NCBI RefSeq assembly: GCF_001646785.1
Contig: NZ_LRRH01000008.1
Span: 124,001-188,000, forward strand
Origin: Rhodococcus phenolicus
GTDB lineage: Bacteria; Actinomycetota; Actinomycetes; Mycobacteriales; Mycobacteriaceae
Direction of reading: 5' to 3'
DNA length: 64,000 nucleotides
Shown here one piece after another: positions 34,438 through 42,829 of the stretch. The notes beneath the pieces are model-generated. The model saw only the letters and a list, made by a program, of their open reading frames with translations, searched no databases and was not told the origin of the DNA. Positions within the stretch are counted from its first letter, which is position 1. Every line of letters starts with the position of its first letter. Position numbers and translations under genes: made by a program.

Positions 34438-36237
34438 ATGCCCGCCGATTTTGCCGATCGCACCGATTTCGACAACGCCAATCGCGGTCTTGTCGCCGTA
34501 CTCGAACCGGCGCAGGTCCGCGCCGACGACGGCAAGCTCGTCTATGACGCAGCGGGCTTCGCCGCGGCGACCGCCGGCGACTGCCCCGACACAGTGAACC
34601 CGAGTCTCTGGCGCCAAGCACAACTGACGGCGATCCATGGACTGTTCGAGGTCACCACGGGGATCTATCAGATCCGCGGCTACGACCTGTCGAACATGAC
34701 GCTCGTCGAGGGCGAGACGGGGGTGATCGTGATCGACCCGTTGGTCTCCGCGGAGTGCGCCGCGGCCGGGCTCGCGCTGTACCGGGAGCATCGTGGCGAG
34801 CGCCCGGTGACCGCGGTCATCTACACCCACTCCCACATCGACCACTTCGGTGGCGTCCTCGGTGTCGTGGACGCCGACACCACCGTGCCGATCGTCGCCC
34901 CCGAGCATTTCCTCGAGCATGCGGTCTCGGAGAACGTCTACGCCGGCGGCGCGATGCTGCGGCGCGGGATGTACCACACCGGGGTCGTTCTCCCCGTCGG
35001 CGCCACCGGCACTCTGGGAGCGGGCCTCGGACCCAGCACATCGACCGGCACCGTGGGGCTGCTCGCCCCCACGCTCGACATCACCCACACCGGCCAGGAG
35101 GAGACCTTCGACGGCGTCCGCATGATGTTCCAGGTGACGCCCGGAACAGAGGCACCGTCGGAGATGAACTTCTACTTCCCCGACCATCGCGCGCTCTGCC
35201 TGGCGGAGAACGCGACCCACAACCTGCACAATCTGCTCACGCTGCGAGGCGCTGAGGTGCGCGACGCGCGGAACTGGTCGCGGTACCTCGCCGAGGCGAT
35301 CGAAATGTTCGCCTATGAATCGGATGTCGCGTTCGCCTCGCACCACTGGCCCACCTGGGGCACCGACGAGCTGATCAGGTACCTCACCGAACAGCGCGAC
35401 CTGTACGCCTACCTTCACGACCAGACGCTGCGCCGCCTCAACCAAGGGCAGGTGGGTACCGAGATCGCCGAGGACTTTCCCATGCCGCCCGCACTGGACG
35501 CCGCCTGGCACACCCACGGCTACTACGGCTCGGTCAGCCACAACGTCAAGGCGATCTACCAGCGTTATCTCGGCTGGTACGACGGCAACCCGGCCCACCT
35601 GTGGCAGCACCCCCCGGAGGCGGCAGGCGCCCGCTACGTCCGCGCGATCGGGGGGATCGACGCCGCCGTCGCACGAGCCCGGGAGTTCGCAGAGGAAGGC
35701 GATCTGCGCTTCGCGGCCGAACTCGCGAGCCACGCGGTGTTCGCCGAGCCGGAACACACCGGGGCGAAGGAGGTGCTCACCGAGGTGCTGACCCGACTCG
35801 GCTACGGCTCCGAGTGCGCGACCTGGCGGAACAACTTTCTCGTCGGTGCCAGCGAGATCGATGGCCCGCCGCATCCGGCCGAGGTCAGTGCGGCCGGAAT
35901 GGCCACCGCGCTCACGATCACACAGATCTTCGACAGCATCGCGATCCGCATCGACGGTCCGCGAGCGTGGGATGTGACGGCGACGATCCGCTGGCACTTC
36001 ACCGACGTGGACGAGACCTACCGCATGGAGTTGTCCCACGGCGTGCTGATCCACTATCCGACAACGCGATCCGATCCGACAGACCTCGTCGTGGAGCTCA
36101 CGACGCCGCAGTTGCTCGACCTGCTGGCAGGATCCGGAACCGATGCGATCACCATGGAAGGCGACGCCACAGCGATCACGAGAATCGTCGAACTGACCGA
36201 TGCCCCCGACCCGGCGTTCGCCATCGTCACCCCGTAA
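34438..36237 (+). CDS. SdsA-type alkyl sulfatase (metallo-beta-lactamase fold)
   Basis: 599 residues. The metallo-hydrolase motif THSHIDHFGG (about residues 131-140) binds two zinc ions, and ENATHNLHNL and SHHWPTWG supply further ligands. A helical dimerisation domain (AIGGIDAAVARAREFAEEGDLRFAAELASHAVFAEPEH) and a C-terminal sterol-carrier-like domain (ALTITQIFDSIAIRIDGPRAW) complete the SdsA1 plan. It removes sulphate from primary alkyl sulphates such as SDS. No signal peptide is visible, unlike in Pseudomonas SdsA1, so it may act in the cytosol. AGGAG lies 7 bases before the ATG. Stands alone. Confidence 0.9.
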   Translation: MPADFADRTDFDNANRGLVAVLEPAQVRADDGKLVYDAAGFAAATAGDCPDTVNPSLWRQAQLTAIHGLFEVTTGIYQIRGYDLSNMTLVEGETGVIVIDPLVSAECAAAGLALYREHRGERPVTAVIYTHSHIDHFGGVLGVVDADTTVPIVAPEHFLEHAVSENVYAGGAMLRRGMYHTGVVLPVGATGTLGAGLGPSTSTGTVGLLAPTLDITHTGQEETFDGVRMMFQVTPGTEAPSEMNFYFPDHRALCLAENATHNLHNLLTLRGAEVRDARNWSRYLAEAIEMFAYESDVAFASHHWPTWGTDELIRYLTEQRDLYAYLHDQTLRRLNQGQVGTEIAEDFPMPPALDAAWHTHGYYGSVSHNVKAIYQRYLGWYDGNPAHLWQHPPEAAGARYVRAIGGIDAAVARAREFAEEGDLRFAAELASHAVFAEPEHTGAKEVLTEVLTRLGYGSECATWRNNFLVGASEIDGPPHPAEVSAAGMATALTITQIFDSIAIRIDGPRAWDVTATIRWHFTDVDETYRMELSHGVLIHYPTTRSDPTDLVVELTTPQLLDLLAGSGTDAITMEGDATAITRIVELTDAPDPAFAIVTP

Positions 36238-36369
36238 TCGCGGCGGCGCACACCGCTGCCCGTGCGCGTCGCGTGGGCATCGGCCCGATCAGCATTCTGC
36301 CCCGAGCGGTGGCGGGCGAGAAGCATTGTGTCCCGCAATCCACGGGCACTCGCTACGCGGCGACCGGAG

Positions 36370-36550
36370 AGATCGCCGACGGGCCGGTCACCAACCGGCC
36401 TGTATACGTCGCGATCGGAGTGTCCACCGCAGGTGAACGCGACATCCGCCCCCACAAGCGCGAGGGACCCCCACGCCTATGGGTCGGCAGGCCGAAGCAG
36501 GCACGAGAGGCGGTGGCGTGGCTGCTCGACGGTTCCGGAATTCATCGCCG
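36370..36550 (+). mobile_element. Remnant of an IS256/mutator-family transposase
   Basis: 36379-36444 reads GPVTNRPVYVAIGVSTAGERDI, the strongly conserved strand before the second catalytic Asp/Glu region of IS256-type transposases (normally followed by LGLW). A later piece gives LWVGR and AREAVAWLLDG after a short scrambled spacer. The rest of the transposase and any terminal inverted repeats are missing. The surrounding 36238-36679 has no gene. It is a scar of an old insertion. Confidence 0.55.
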
Positions 36551-36679
36551 CGTTCCTCGCCACCCGTTACGCCGCCTGGTCCGGGGGCGATCCGCCGGGA
36601 CGGCCGCGCGTGGAGAACCCACCCTCCCCGGACACTCGACGGTGATCCCCACCGGGTTCCGGCTCGCCTCGGGAAAACG

Positions 36680-39250
36680 TCAGCCCGTCCCGGCGTGGTG
36701 CACAGTGGGTGCCCGTTCCGGAATTGCGCGAACACCGGGTAACACCGAACGGCGCCTTCTCCACAGCCAGGCCGCACCGACCCACAGCTGCTGATAAGCG
36801 ATCCCGACCACCAGCGACGCGGCGAACGCGAACCACGGGTCGATGTCCCGCAAGTACTGGTTGACGGTGAAGTGCGTCAGATAGATGAACAACGAGGCAC
36901 TCGCCAGCACCTCCATGGGGCGGACGAGCAACGCAGGCAACCACAGTCGCGGAACCCAGACGAGCAGCAGCAACCCGGCGACAACCAGCGCGGTTCGTTC
37001 CGGCTCGGCGTGGAAGAAACCCGGCACCGTCGCGAGCGCCACCGCGCTCACCACCACCCGCTGCCACACCGCGACCGCGCGCGCCGCCGCCCAGCCGAGG
37101 GGGAACAGCCAGAACACCACGTACGACGCCAGGATCTGGCTGGTCGGGGTGTGCGGTCCGATCACCTGGTAGCGGGTGAGCAGTCCCGCGGCCACGAGCA
37201 CCAGGGGAAACACGAACGGGAAGCGCCGTTCTCGTTCGTCGACCCACGGGATCGCGAGCAGCACCGAGACCGCGAGCACGATGTACACCAGCGCCTCGAC
37301 GAACCAGTACCGCCACTCGCGGGTCCAGGCGTCGGGCCCGAACACGCCGTTGAGGAGGAAAACACTGCTCAGCGGATGGACACCGCTGACGGCGACGATG
37401 CCCCCGATCCACACCGTGCTCGGCAGGACGATGCGCGCCAGGGACGCCGCCGCATGGCGGAACCGGGCCCCGCGGGATCCCTCCAGAGTGAACCGCGCGA
37501 AGTTGTATCCCGCGGCGGCGAGCAGCACGTGCGCGCCACCGACGAGCGCGAACAACTGAAGATGCGACCCGACGATGAAGACGATGGCCAGCGCCCGGAT
37601 CAGCACATTCGTCTCGACGGTGCGCAGCCCGCGCCGGGGCCGGCCCGTCGCAGCGGCCAGTTCGCGCAGCGGAGTGGTGTGCCAGTTTCCCGGCAGGGTC
37701 CCCAGGACCTTCTCGAGCCGCACCGACATCCGCACGTAGGTGAGCGAGTCACCGCCGAGGCCGACGAAGGTGCTGTCGTCGGTGACGTCGTCCGTCGCGA
37801 GGATCTCCGCGTAGAGCGCCCGCATCCGGGACAGGTCGACCGGCCCGGCCTCGGTGGGCGGTTCATCGGCTCTGTGGCCGGCCAGCGCGGCGACGGCACG
37901 GAAGTCGGGCTTGCCGTTCTCGGTGCGCGGCAGCTCCGCGACCGGGAGCACACGCACTGCCGCCTCGGGGAGCCCGCTCGCGTCGGCCGCCAGCTCGCGG
38001 ACGTGCCGTGTATCTGCATCGACAGCCGCGACGATCAGGTGCTCGTCCCCGCCGGCGCAGCAGGCGACCAGTCCGTGATCGGCGAGCACGGCGTCGACCC
38101 GCTGCAGGTCGATGCGCAGACCGAACAGTTTCGCGAAGCGGGAACGGCGTCCGACGATGCGGTACAGGCCGGCGTCGGTGCGGACCGCCAGATCCCCGGT
38201 CCGCAGTTCGTCGACGGCCCGGCCCGAGGCCAGATCGCCGGGTCCGGTCGCGTACCCGAGCATCACGTTCGGTCCGGTGTAGACGAGTTCCCCGGCGCCG
38301 TCGTCGCACTCGGCGACCGGATCTATGCGGAAGGAACCACCGGGCACCGGGATGCCGATGGTGTCCGGATGCTGCGCGGCACGTTCCGGCGGCAGATACG
38401 CCATGCGGGCGGTGGCCTCGGTCTGCCCGTACATGACGAAGAACTCGAAACCGCGGCGCTGCCCGAGCGCGGTGTAGCCGCGGACCCGCTGCGGGTCGAG
38501 CCTGCCTCCGGCCTGTGTGATGTACCGCAGGGAGGGCAGGTCCAGGTCGGCGAAACCGACGCGGTCGAGCAGGTCGAACGTGTACGGGACGCCCGCGAGA
38601 GCGCTCACGCGGTGGTCGCGCACCAGATCCCAGAATTCCGGCTCCGTGACGGACCGGTCGGTGAGCACTACGCCCGCGCCGCGCAACAGGTGACTGTGCA
38701 GCACCGACAGGCCGTAGCAGTAGTGCATCGGCAGGGTCGTGATCGCACGGTCGGTGTCCCGGATGCCCAGATACGTGGCGATCGACTCGGCGTTGGCCTG
38801 CACGTTGTCGTGGGACAGGCGAACCAGCTTCGGTGATCCGGTGGATCCGGAGGTGCTAAGCAGCAGCGCCAGTTCCGGATGCAGGTCGTGGGTCGTGCCG
38901 GGGGCGAATTCGTCGATACGGCCGTCGTCGACGACGACGTCGGGACGATAGGTCTCGATCATCGTGGCCAGGTTGCCGGCATTGCCGCCGGGCACGAGCA
39001 GCACCGGATGCCCCACCGACAGTGCCGCGAGGTAGGCGACGATCGGATCGAGGGTATGGGCGCCGGCGATCAGGACGAGCCGACGGGTCGGGCCGAGGCT
39101 GCGGGCGACGGATTCGACTCGGTCGGCCAGGTCACGGTAGGTGATGTCGCGGTCGTCGACGACGAGCGCGGTTCGTTCACCGTGAGCGGCGAGGCCCGAG
39201 GCGAACGGCACCCGCGAGCGCTCGACGAGCTCGGTGGAACGGGAAAGCAC
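36680..39250 (-). CDS. Adenylation-carrier-protein-membrane acyltransferase fusion
   Basis: 856 residues, GTG start. Adenylation domain at ~1-455: STSGSTGSPK (132-141), MYGQTEATARM (273-283), TGDLAVR (351-357), GRRSRFAKLFGLRID (367-381), and the C-terminal Lys of PRTENGKPDF. Carrier protein at ~475-540: phosphopantetheine Ser502 in GLGGDSLTYV. From ~548 to ~835 a membrane region of about ten helices resembles acyltransferase-3 proteins (IRALAIVFIVGSHLQLFAL, LIYLTHFTVNQYL). The protein could activate a carboxylic or amino acid, load it on its own carrier and hand it to an envelope acceptor at the membrane, as DltA-DltC-DltB do separately. Substrate unknown. It is monocistronic. Confidence 0.8.
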   Translation of the reverse strand: MLSRSTELVERSRVPFASGLAAHGERTALVVDDRDITYRDLADRVESVARSLGPTRRLVLIAGAHTLDPIVAYLAALSVGHPVLLVPGGNAGNLATMIETYRPDVVVDDGRIDEFAPGTTHDLHPELALLLSTSGSTGSPKLVRLSHDNVQANAESIATYLGIRDTDRAITTLPMHYCYGLSVLHSHLLRGAGVVLTDRSVTEPEFWDLVRDHRVSALAGVPYTFDLLDRVGFADLDLPSLRYITQAGGRLDPQRVRGYTALGQRRGFEFFVMYGQTEATARMAYLPPERAAQHPDTIGIPVPGGSFRIDPVAECDDGAGELVYTGPNVMLGYATGPGDLASGRAVDELRTGDLAVRTDAGLYRIVGRRSRFAKLFGLRIDLQRVDAVLADHGLVACCAGGDEHLIVAAVDADTRHVRELAADASGLPEAAVRVLPVAELPRTENGKPDFRAVAALAGHRADEPPTEAGPVDLSRMRALYAEILATDDVTDDSTFVGLGGDSLTYVRMSVRLEKVLGTLPGNWHTTPLRELAAATGRPRRGLRTVETNVLIRALAIVFIVGSHLQLFALVGGAHVLLAAAGYNFARFTLEGSRGARFRHAAASLARIVLPSTVWIGGIVAVSGVHPLSSVFLLNGVFGPDAWTREWRYWFVEALVYIVLAVSVLLAIPWVDERERRFPFVFPLVLVAAGLLTRYQVIGPHTPTSQILASYVVFWLFPLGWAAARAVAVWQRVVVSAVALATVPGFFHAEPERTALVVAGLLLLVWVPRLWLPALLVRPMEVLASASLFIYLTHFTVNQYLRDIDPWFAFAASLVVGIAYQQLWVGAAWLWRRRRSVLPGVRAIPERAPTVHHAGTG

Positions 39251-39496
39251 CGCAAGAGTCTAGAAGGTTCGGCGTGGCCGAGAACAGGGCCTGTCGGATT
39301 CTCGCCGCACCGACGGGGCGCTGACCAGGCAGTTCGCGCGTGGCGCAGGAGAAGACGCCGGAGCGGCCACCGTGCCGGTGCCACCGTTCGGGGGGCCGGC
39401 GAGGACCGGACCACCCCACCGCTCGTCGGTACAGTGGGTTTCGGAGAACCGGTTGCACGAACGACGCAACCGACGCGAAACGAATCCGGAGCGATC

Positions 39497-39931
39497 GTGA
39501 ACAGTGAACGGGGCGAGTCACCGGCCTCGCCGTCAGAGATGCTGGACCGCCTCAAGCTGTGGCGGGCCGGTATCGCGTTGCGGCCGTCCCTGAACCTGGT
39601 CTACCGGATCGTCGTCGCCGTGGCCGGAACCGCCGTGCTCGCGCTCGGCATCGTCGCGATCCCCTATCCCGGTCCGGGTTGGCTGATCGTGTTCGCCGGA
39701 CTCGGCATCCTCGCGTCCGAGTTCACCTGGGCGCGGCGGATCCTGCACGCCGTCCGTACCCGGTACGACCGGTTCATGGCGTGGTTCTCGAAGCAGTCGT
39801 GGGTCGTGCGCGGCGCGGGCGCTCTCGGCACGGGCGCCGTCGTCCTCGTGACACTGTGGCTCCTGGGCACGTTCGGTCTCGTCGGCGGCTGGGCCGGTCT
39901 CGAATACTCGTGGATGGAAAGCCCGCTGTGA
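39497..39931 (+). CDS. TIGR02611-like small membrane protein
   Basis: 144 residues with GTG start and CGGAG upstream. Two membrane segments: about 35-58 (VVAVAGTAVLALGIVAIPYPGPGW) and 112-132. PYPGPGWLIVFAGLGILASEF is the family signature, followed by a basic cytoplasmic loop. Found across actinobacteria with unknown function. Ends 9 bases from the converging ABC permease gene. Confidence 0.82.
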   Translation: MNSERGESPASPSEMLDRLKLWRAGIALRPSLNLVYRIVVAVAGTAVLALGIVAIPYPGPGWLIVFAGLGILASEFTWARRILHAVRTRYDRFMAWFSKQSWVVRGAGALGTGAVVLVTLWLLGTFGLVGGWAGLEYSWMESPL

Positions 39932-39940
39932 TCGCGTGTT

Positions 39941-40744
39941 TCAGCGACTGACGGCCTTCTGATAGCGGCGAATCGCCAAGGGCACGAACACGATCAGCAT
40001 CAGGGCCGTCCACAGCAGCGAGGCCAGGATCGGATTCTGGAGGGGCCACACCTCCGGCGCCGGCATCATCGGATTCGTGTTCCCGAACAGTTCACGCACC
40101 GCCTGGGTCAGGGCGGACATCGGATTCCATTCGGCGATCGTGCGCAACACCGGCGGCATCGAGGACGGATCGACGAACGTGTTCGCGATGAACGACAACG
40201 GGAAGATCACCATGAAACTCGCGTTGTTGAACACCTCCGGCGTGCGGATCCACATGCCGATGACCGCCATCACCCACGACAACGCGTAGGCGAACAGCAG
40301 CAGGAGCAGATACCCGGCGGCGGCCTCACCCAGCGACGTGTTGATGCGCCAGCCCACGACGAGACCGGTCAGCGACATCACGATCAGGCTCACCACATTG
40401 ATGAGCACATCGGTCGTGGTCCGTCCGATCAACACGGCGGACGGGGCCATCGGCAGGGACCGGAACCGGTCGATGATCCCCTTCTGCAGGTCCTCGACCA
40501 TGCCCAGACCGGTCCACGTGGACCCGAAGATCACCGTCTGCGTGAAGATGCCCGCGATGAGGAACTCCCGGTACGACATACCCGGGATGTCGATGGCGCT
40601 GCCGAACACGTACGCGAACAGCAACACGAACATGATCGGCGAGAGGATCGTGAACACGATCAGGTCGGGCACGCGCTTGATCTTGATGACGTTGCGTTTG
40701 GCGATGGTGAGCCCGTCGGACGCGACCATCTGCACCGAGTTCAC
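39941..40744 (-). CDS. ABC-2 type transporter permease (DrrB-like)
   Basis: 267 residues, six membrane segments. Typical ABC-2 elements: an N-terminal coupling region, FLIAGIFTQTVIFGSTWTG, LPMAPSAVLIGRTTTDVL, and FPLSFIANTFVDPSSMPPVLRTIAEWNPMSALTQAVRELF, which is the family signature before the last helix. GTG start overlaps the ATPase gene stop (GTGA), so the two subunits are co-translated. Exports a lipophilic compound or drug; substrate unknown. Confidence 0.93.
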   Translation of the reverse strand: MNSVQMVASDGLTIAKRNVIKIKRVPDLIVFTILSPIMFVLLFAYVFGSAIDIPGMSYREFLIAGIFTQTVIFGSTWTGLGMVEDLQKGIIDRFRSLPMAPSAVLIGRTTTDVLINVVSLIVMSLTGLVVGWRINTSLGEAAAGYLLLLLFAYALSWVMAVIGMWIRTPEVFNNASFMVIFPLSFIANTFVDPSSMPPVLRTIAEWNPMSALTQAVRELFGNTNPMMPAPEVWPLQNPILASLLWTALMLIVFVPLAIRRYQKAVSR

Positions 40745-41715
40745 TGTGCCGAATCCTTCCGGTCGTCGGCCTCGTGGCCGGTCAGGGTGAGGAACACGTC
40801 GTCGAGTGTCGGTTTGCGCAGCGCCGCATCCACCACCCGCACGTCCGCGGCGGAGAGCTTGCCCAACGCGACGACCAGCGCTTCCGCGCCGCCGGCCGGA
40901 GACGAACCGATCGGGATCGTCAGGGTTGCCGCGCCGCCGTCGACCTGGATCTCCCCTGCGGCGACGGATTCGAGTTCTCGCACCGCGATCTCGCGATGTT
41001 CCGGATCGGGAATGCCCAGTTCGATGCGCTCACTCCCGACGAGGCTCTTGAGTTCGTCCGCGGTCCCCTCCGCGATCACGCGACCGCGGTCGATCACCGC
41101 GATGTCGTCGGCGAGCCGTTCGGCTTCCTCCATGTACTGCGTGGTGAGCAGGAGCGTCGTGCCCCGCGCCACCAGTTGTTCGATGACCTCCCACAAACCG
41201 AGCCGGGCGCGCGGGTCGAGACCGGTGGTGGGTTCGTCGAGGAACAGCACGGGCGGTTCGGCGACGAGTGCGCCCGCGAGGTCGAGGCGCCGGCGCATAC
41301 CTCCGGAATAGCCTTTGACCGGCCGGTCGCCTGCCTCGACGAGATCGAATCGGTCGAGCAGTTCGCGGGCGCGTTCCCGGCTGCGTCTGGCACCGAGATG
41401 ATAGAGACGGCCCACCATCTCCAGGTTCTCGAAACCCGTCAGGTACTCGTCGACCGCCGCGTACTGCCCGGACGCCCCGATGTGCGACCGCAGGGCACGG
41501 GCGTCGGCGACGACGTCGAATCCGGCGACCTCGGCGCGGCCGGAGTCCGGCACCAGCAGCGTGGTCAGGACGCGAACGGCGGTGGTCTTCCCTGCACCGT
41601 TCGGTCCGAGCAGCGCGGTCACCGTCCCCTCGGGTACCCGCAGGTCGACGCCGTCGAGCGCCCTGACCTTCCCGTAGGTCTTGATCAGTCCTGCTGCGAC
41701 TATGGCGTCGACCAT
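40741..41715 (-). CDS. ABC exporter ATP-binding protein (DrrA-like)
   Basis: 324 residues. Walker A GPNGAGKTT, Q-loop, signature VKGYSGGMRRRLDLAGAL, Walker B PVLFLDEPTTGLD, H-loop TTQYMEEAERLADD. The C-terminal ~90 residues (ELGIPDPEHREIAV..RKPTLDDVFLTLTGHE) form the DrrA-type regulatory extension. With the following permease it makes a daunorubicin-resistance-type exporter. First gene of the leftward two-gene operon. No regulator is adjacent. Confidence 0.94.
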   Translation of the reverse strand: MVDAIVAAGLIKTYGKVRALDGVDLRVPEGTVTALLGPNGAGKTTAVRVLTTLLVPDSGRAEVAGFDVVADARALRSHIGASGQYAAVDEYLTGFENLEMVGRLYHLGARRSRERARELLDRFDLVEAGDRPVKGYSGGMRRRLDLAGALVAEPPVLFLDEPTTGLDPRARLGLWEVIEQLVARGTTLLLTTQYMEEAERLADDIAVIDRGRVIAEGTADELKSLVGSERIELGIPDPEHREIAVRELESVAAGEIQVDGGAATLTIPIGSSPAGGAEALVVALGKLSAADVRVVDAALRKPTLDDVFLTLTGHEADDRKDSAQ

Positions 41716-41817
41716 CGGTCCTCCCCTGACCGTCGTGTGCTGCCCAGTCCGTCGTGTTGCTGCCCAGTCTGCCCGACGGCACCGACAAGTGGCGACCGGT
41801 TTTCTCCGCAGCGGCTC

Positions 41818-42636
41818 TCAGCCGTCCGCGCGCAGCTTCGCCTGGAACCGGCGCATGCCGGCGATCCAGCGGTCGTAGTCGGCACCCTTGTAGCGGTACA
41901 TGTCGAGAACTTCGGGATGCGGCAGGATCAGGAAATGCTCCTCCTCGAGCGCGGCGAGGACGACCTCCGCGACCTCGGACGGCTCGAGCACCTTCCCCGC
42001 GGCGGTGACCGCGCGTGTCGCCATGTCGCCCAGCCCGGTGCCGGATCGTTCCCCTTCGCGCAGCAATGCCGTCTCGACGCCCATCGGACACAGACACGAC
42101 ACACGGATTCCCTTGTCGCCATAGGTGACCGAGAGCCATTCCGCGAATCCGACGGCCGCGTGCTTCGTCACCGAGTAGGTTGCCGATCCGATCTGGGTCA
42201 GCAGGCCGGCCGCGGATGCGGTGGACACGAAGTACCCCTCCCCACGCTCGAGCCACCCGGGCACGAGCAATCGGGCAGCACGGATGTGGGCGCGCACGTT
42301 CACGTCGAATGTGCGATCCCAGACGGACTCGTCGGCATCCAGGCCCGGCGCGCCGGTGATTCCGGCGTTCGCGAAATACAGTGTGACCGGTCCGAGTTCG
42401 CGCTCGGCCCGGTCGACCACCGTCCGGATCCCCTCGTGGTCGGCGACGTCGGCCCGCACGCCGACGGCCGATCCGGTTCCGGCCGGATCGAGTTCGGCCG
42501 CGACCTTCTGCGCGGCGTCGCCGTCGAGATCCGCGAGCAGAACCCTCGCCCCCGACGCCACCAGTCCTCCCGCGATCGCGGCACCGATACCGCCTCCCGC
42601 TCCGGTGACGACCGCAACCTTGCCCTCGACCTGCAC
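41818..42636 (-). CDS. Short-chain dehydrogenase/reductase
   Basis: 272 residues, classical SDR. Cofactor motif TGAGGGIGAAIAGGL, Asp in LLADLDGD (NAD preference), NAGITG, catalytic Ser of FVSTASAAGLLTQ, and YSVTKHAAV with Tyr and Lys. The long C-terminal extension (ALEEEHFLILPHPEVLDMYRYKGADYDRWIAGMRR) is seen in actinobacterial SDRs that act on fatty or steroid-like alcohols. The start is GTG 42636, preceded by AAAGGGG at 5 bases. Substrate unknown. Confidence 0.85.
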   Translation of the reverse strand: MQVEGKVAVVTGAGGGIGAAIAGGLVASGARVLLADLDGDAAQKVAAELDPAGTGSAVGVRADVADHEGIRTVVDRAERELGPVTLYFANAGITGAPGLDADESVWDRTFDVNVRAHIRAARLLVPGWLERGEGYFVSTASAAGLLTQIGSATYSVTKHAAVGFAEWLSVTYGDKGIRVSCLCPMGVETALLREGERSGTGLGDMATRAVTAAGKVLEPSEVAEVVLAALEEEHFLILPHPEVLDMYRYKGADYDRWIAGMRRFQAKLRADG

Positions 42637-42829
42637 TTCGACCCCTTTCGCCACGATGCCCGGCGCGATTCGCGACGATGCTCGTCCGTGTCTAGCCGAC
42701 CTCGAGACCGCAGGCAACGTCCTGCCACGAAACCGGGCGGACCGCGCGGCGACCTGCTGTACTCGAGAACGGTTGCATCAGCACGATTCGTCCAGGGGCC
42801 ACAGCGGCCCGGATCGGAAGCGGTCGAAC

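Noticed and set aside
36872-38836. 654-codon plus-strand frame opposite the adenylation-acyltransferase gene
   Set aside because: Shadow frame with His/Arg/Gln-rich sequence, no motifs.
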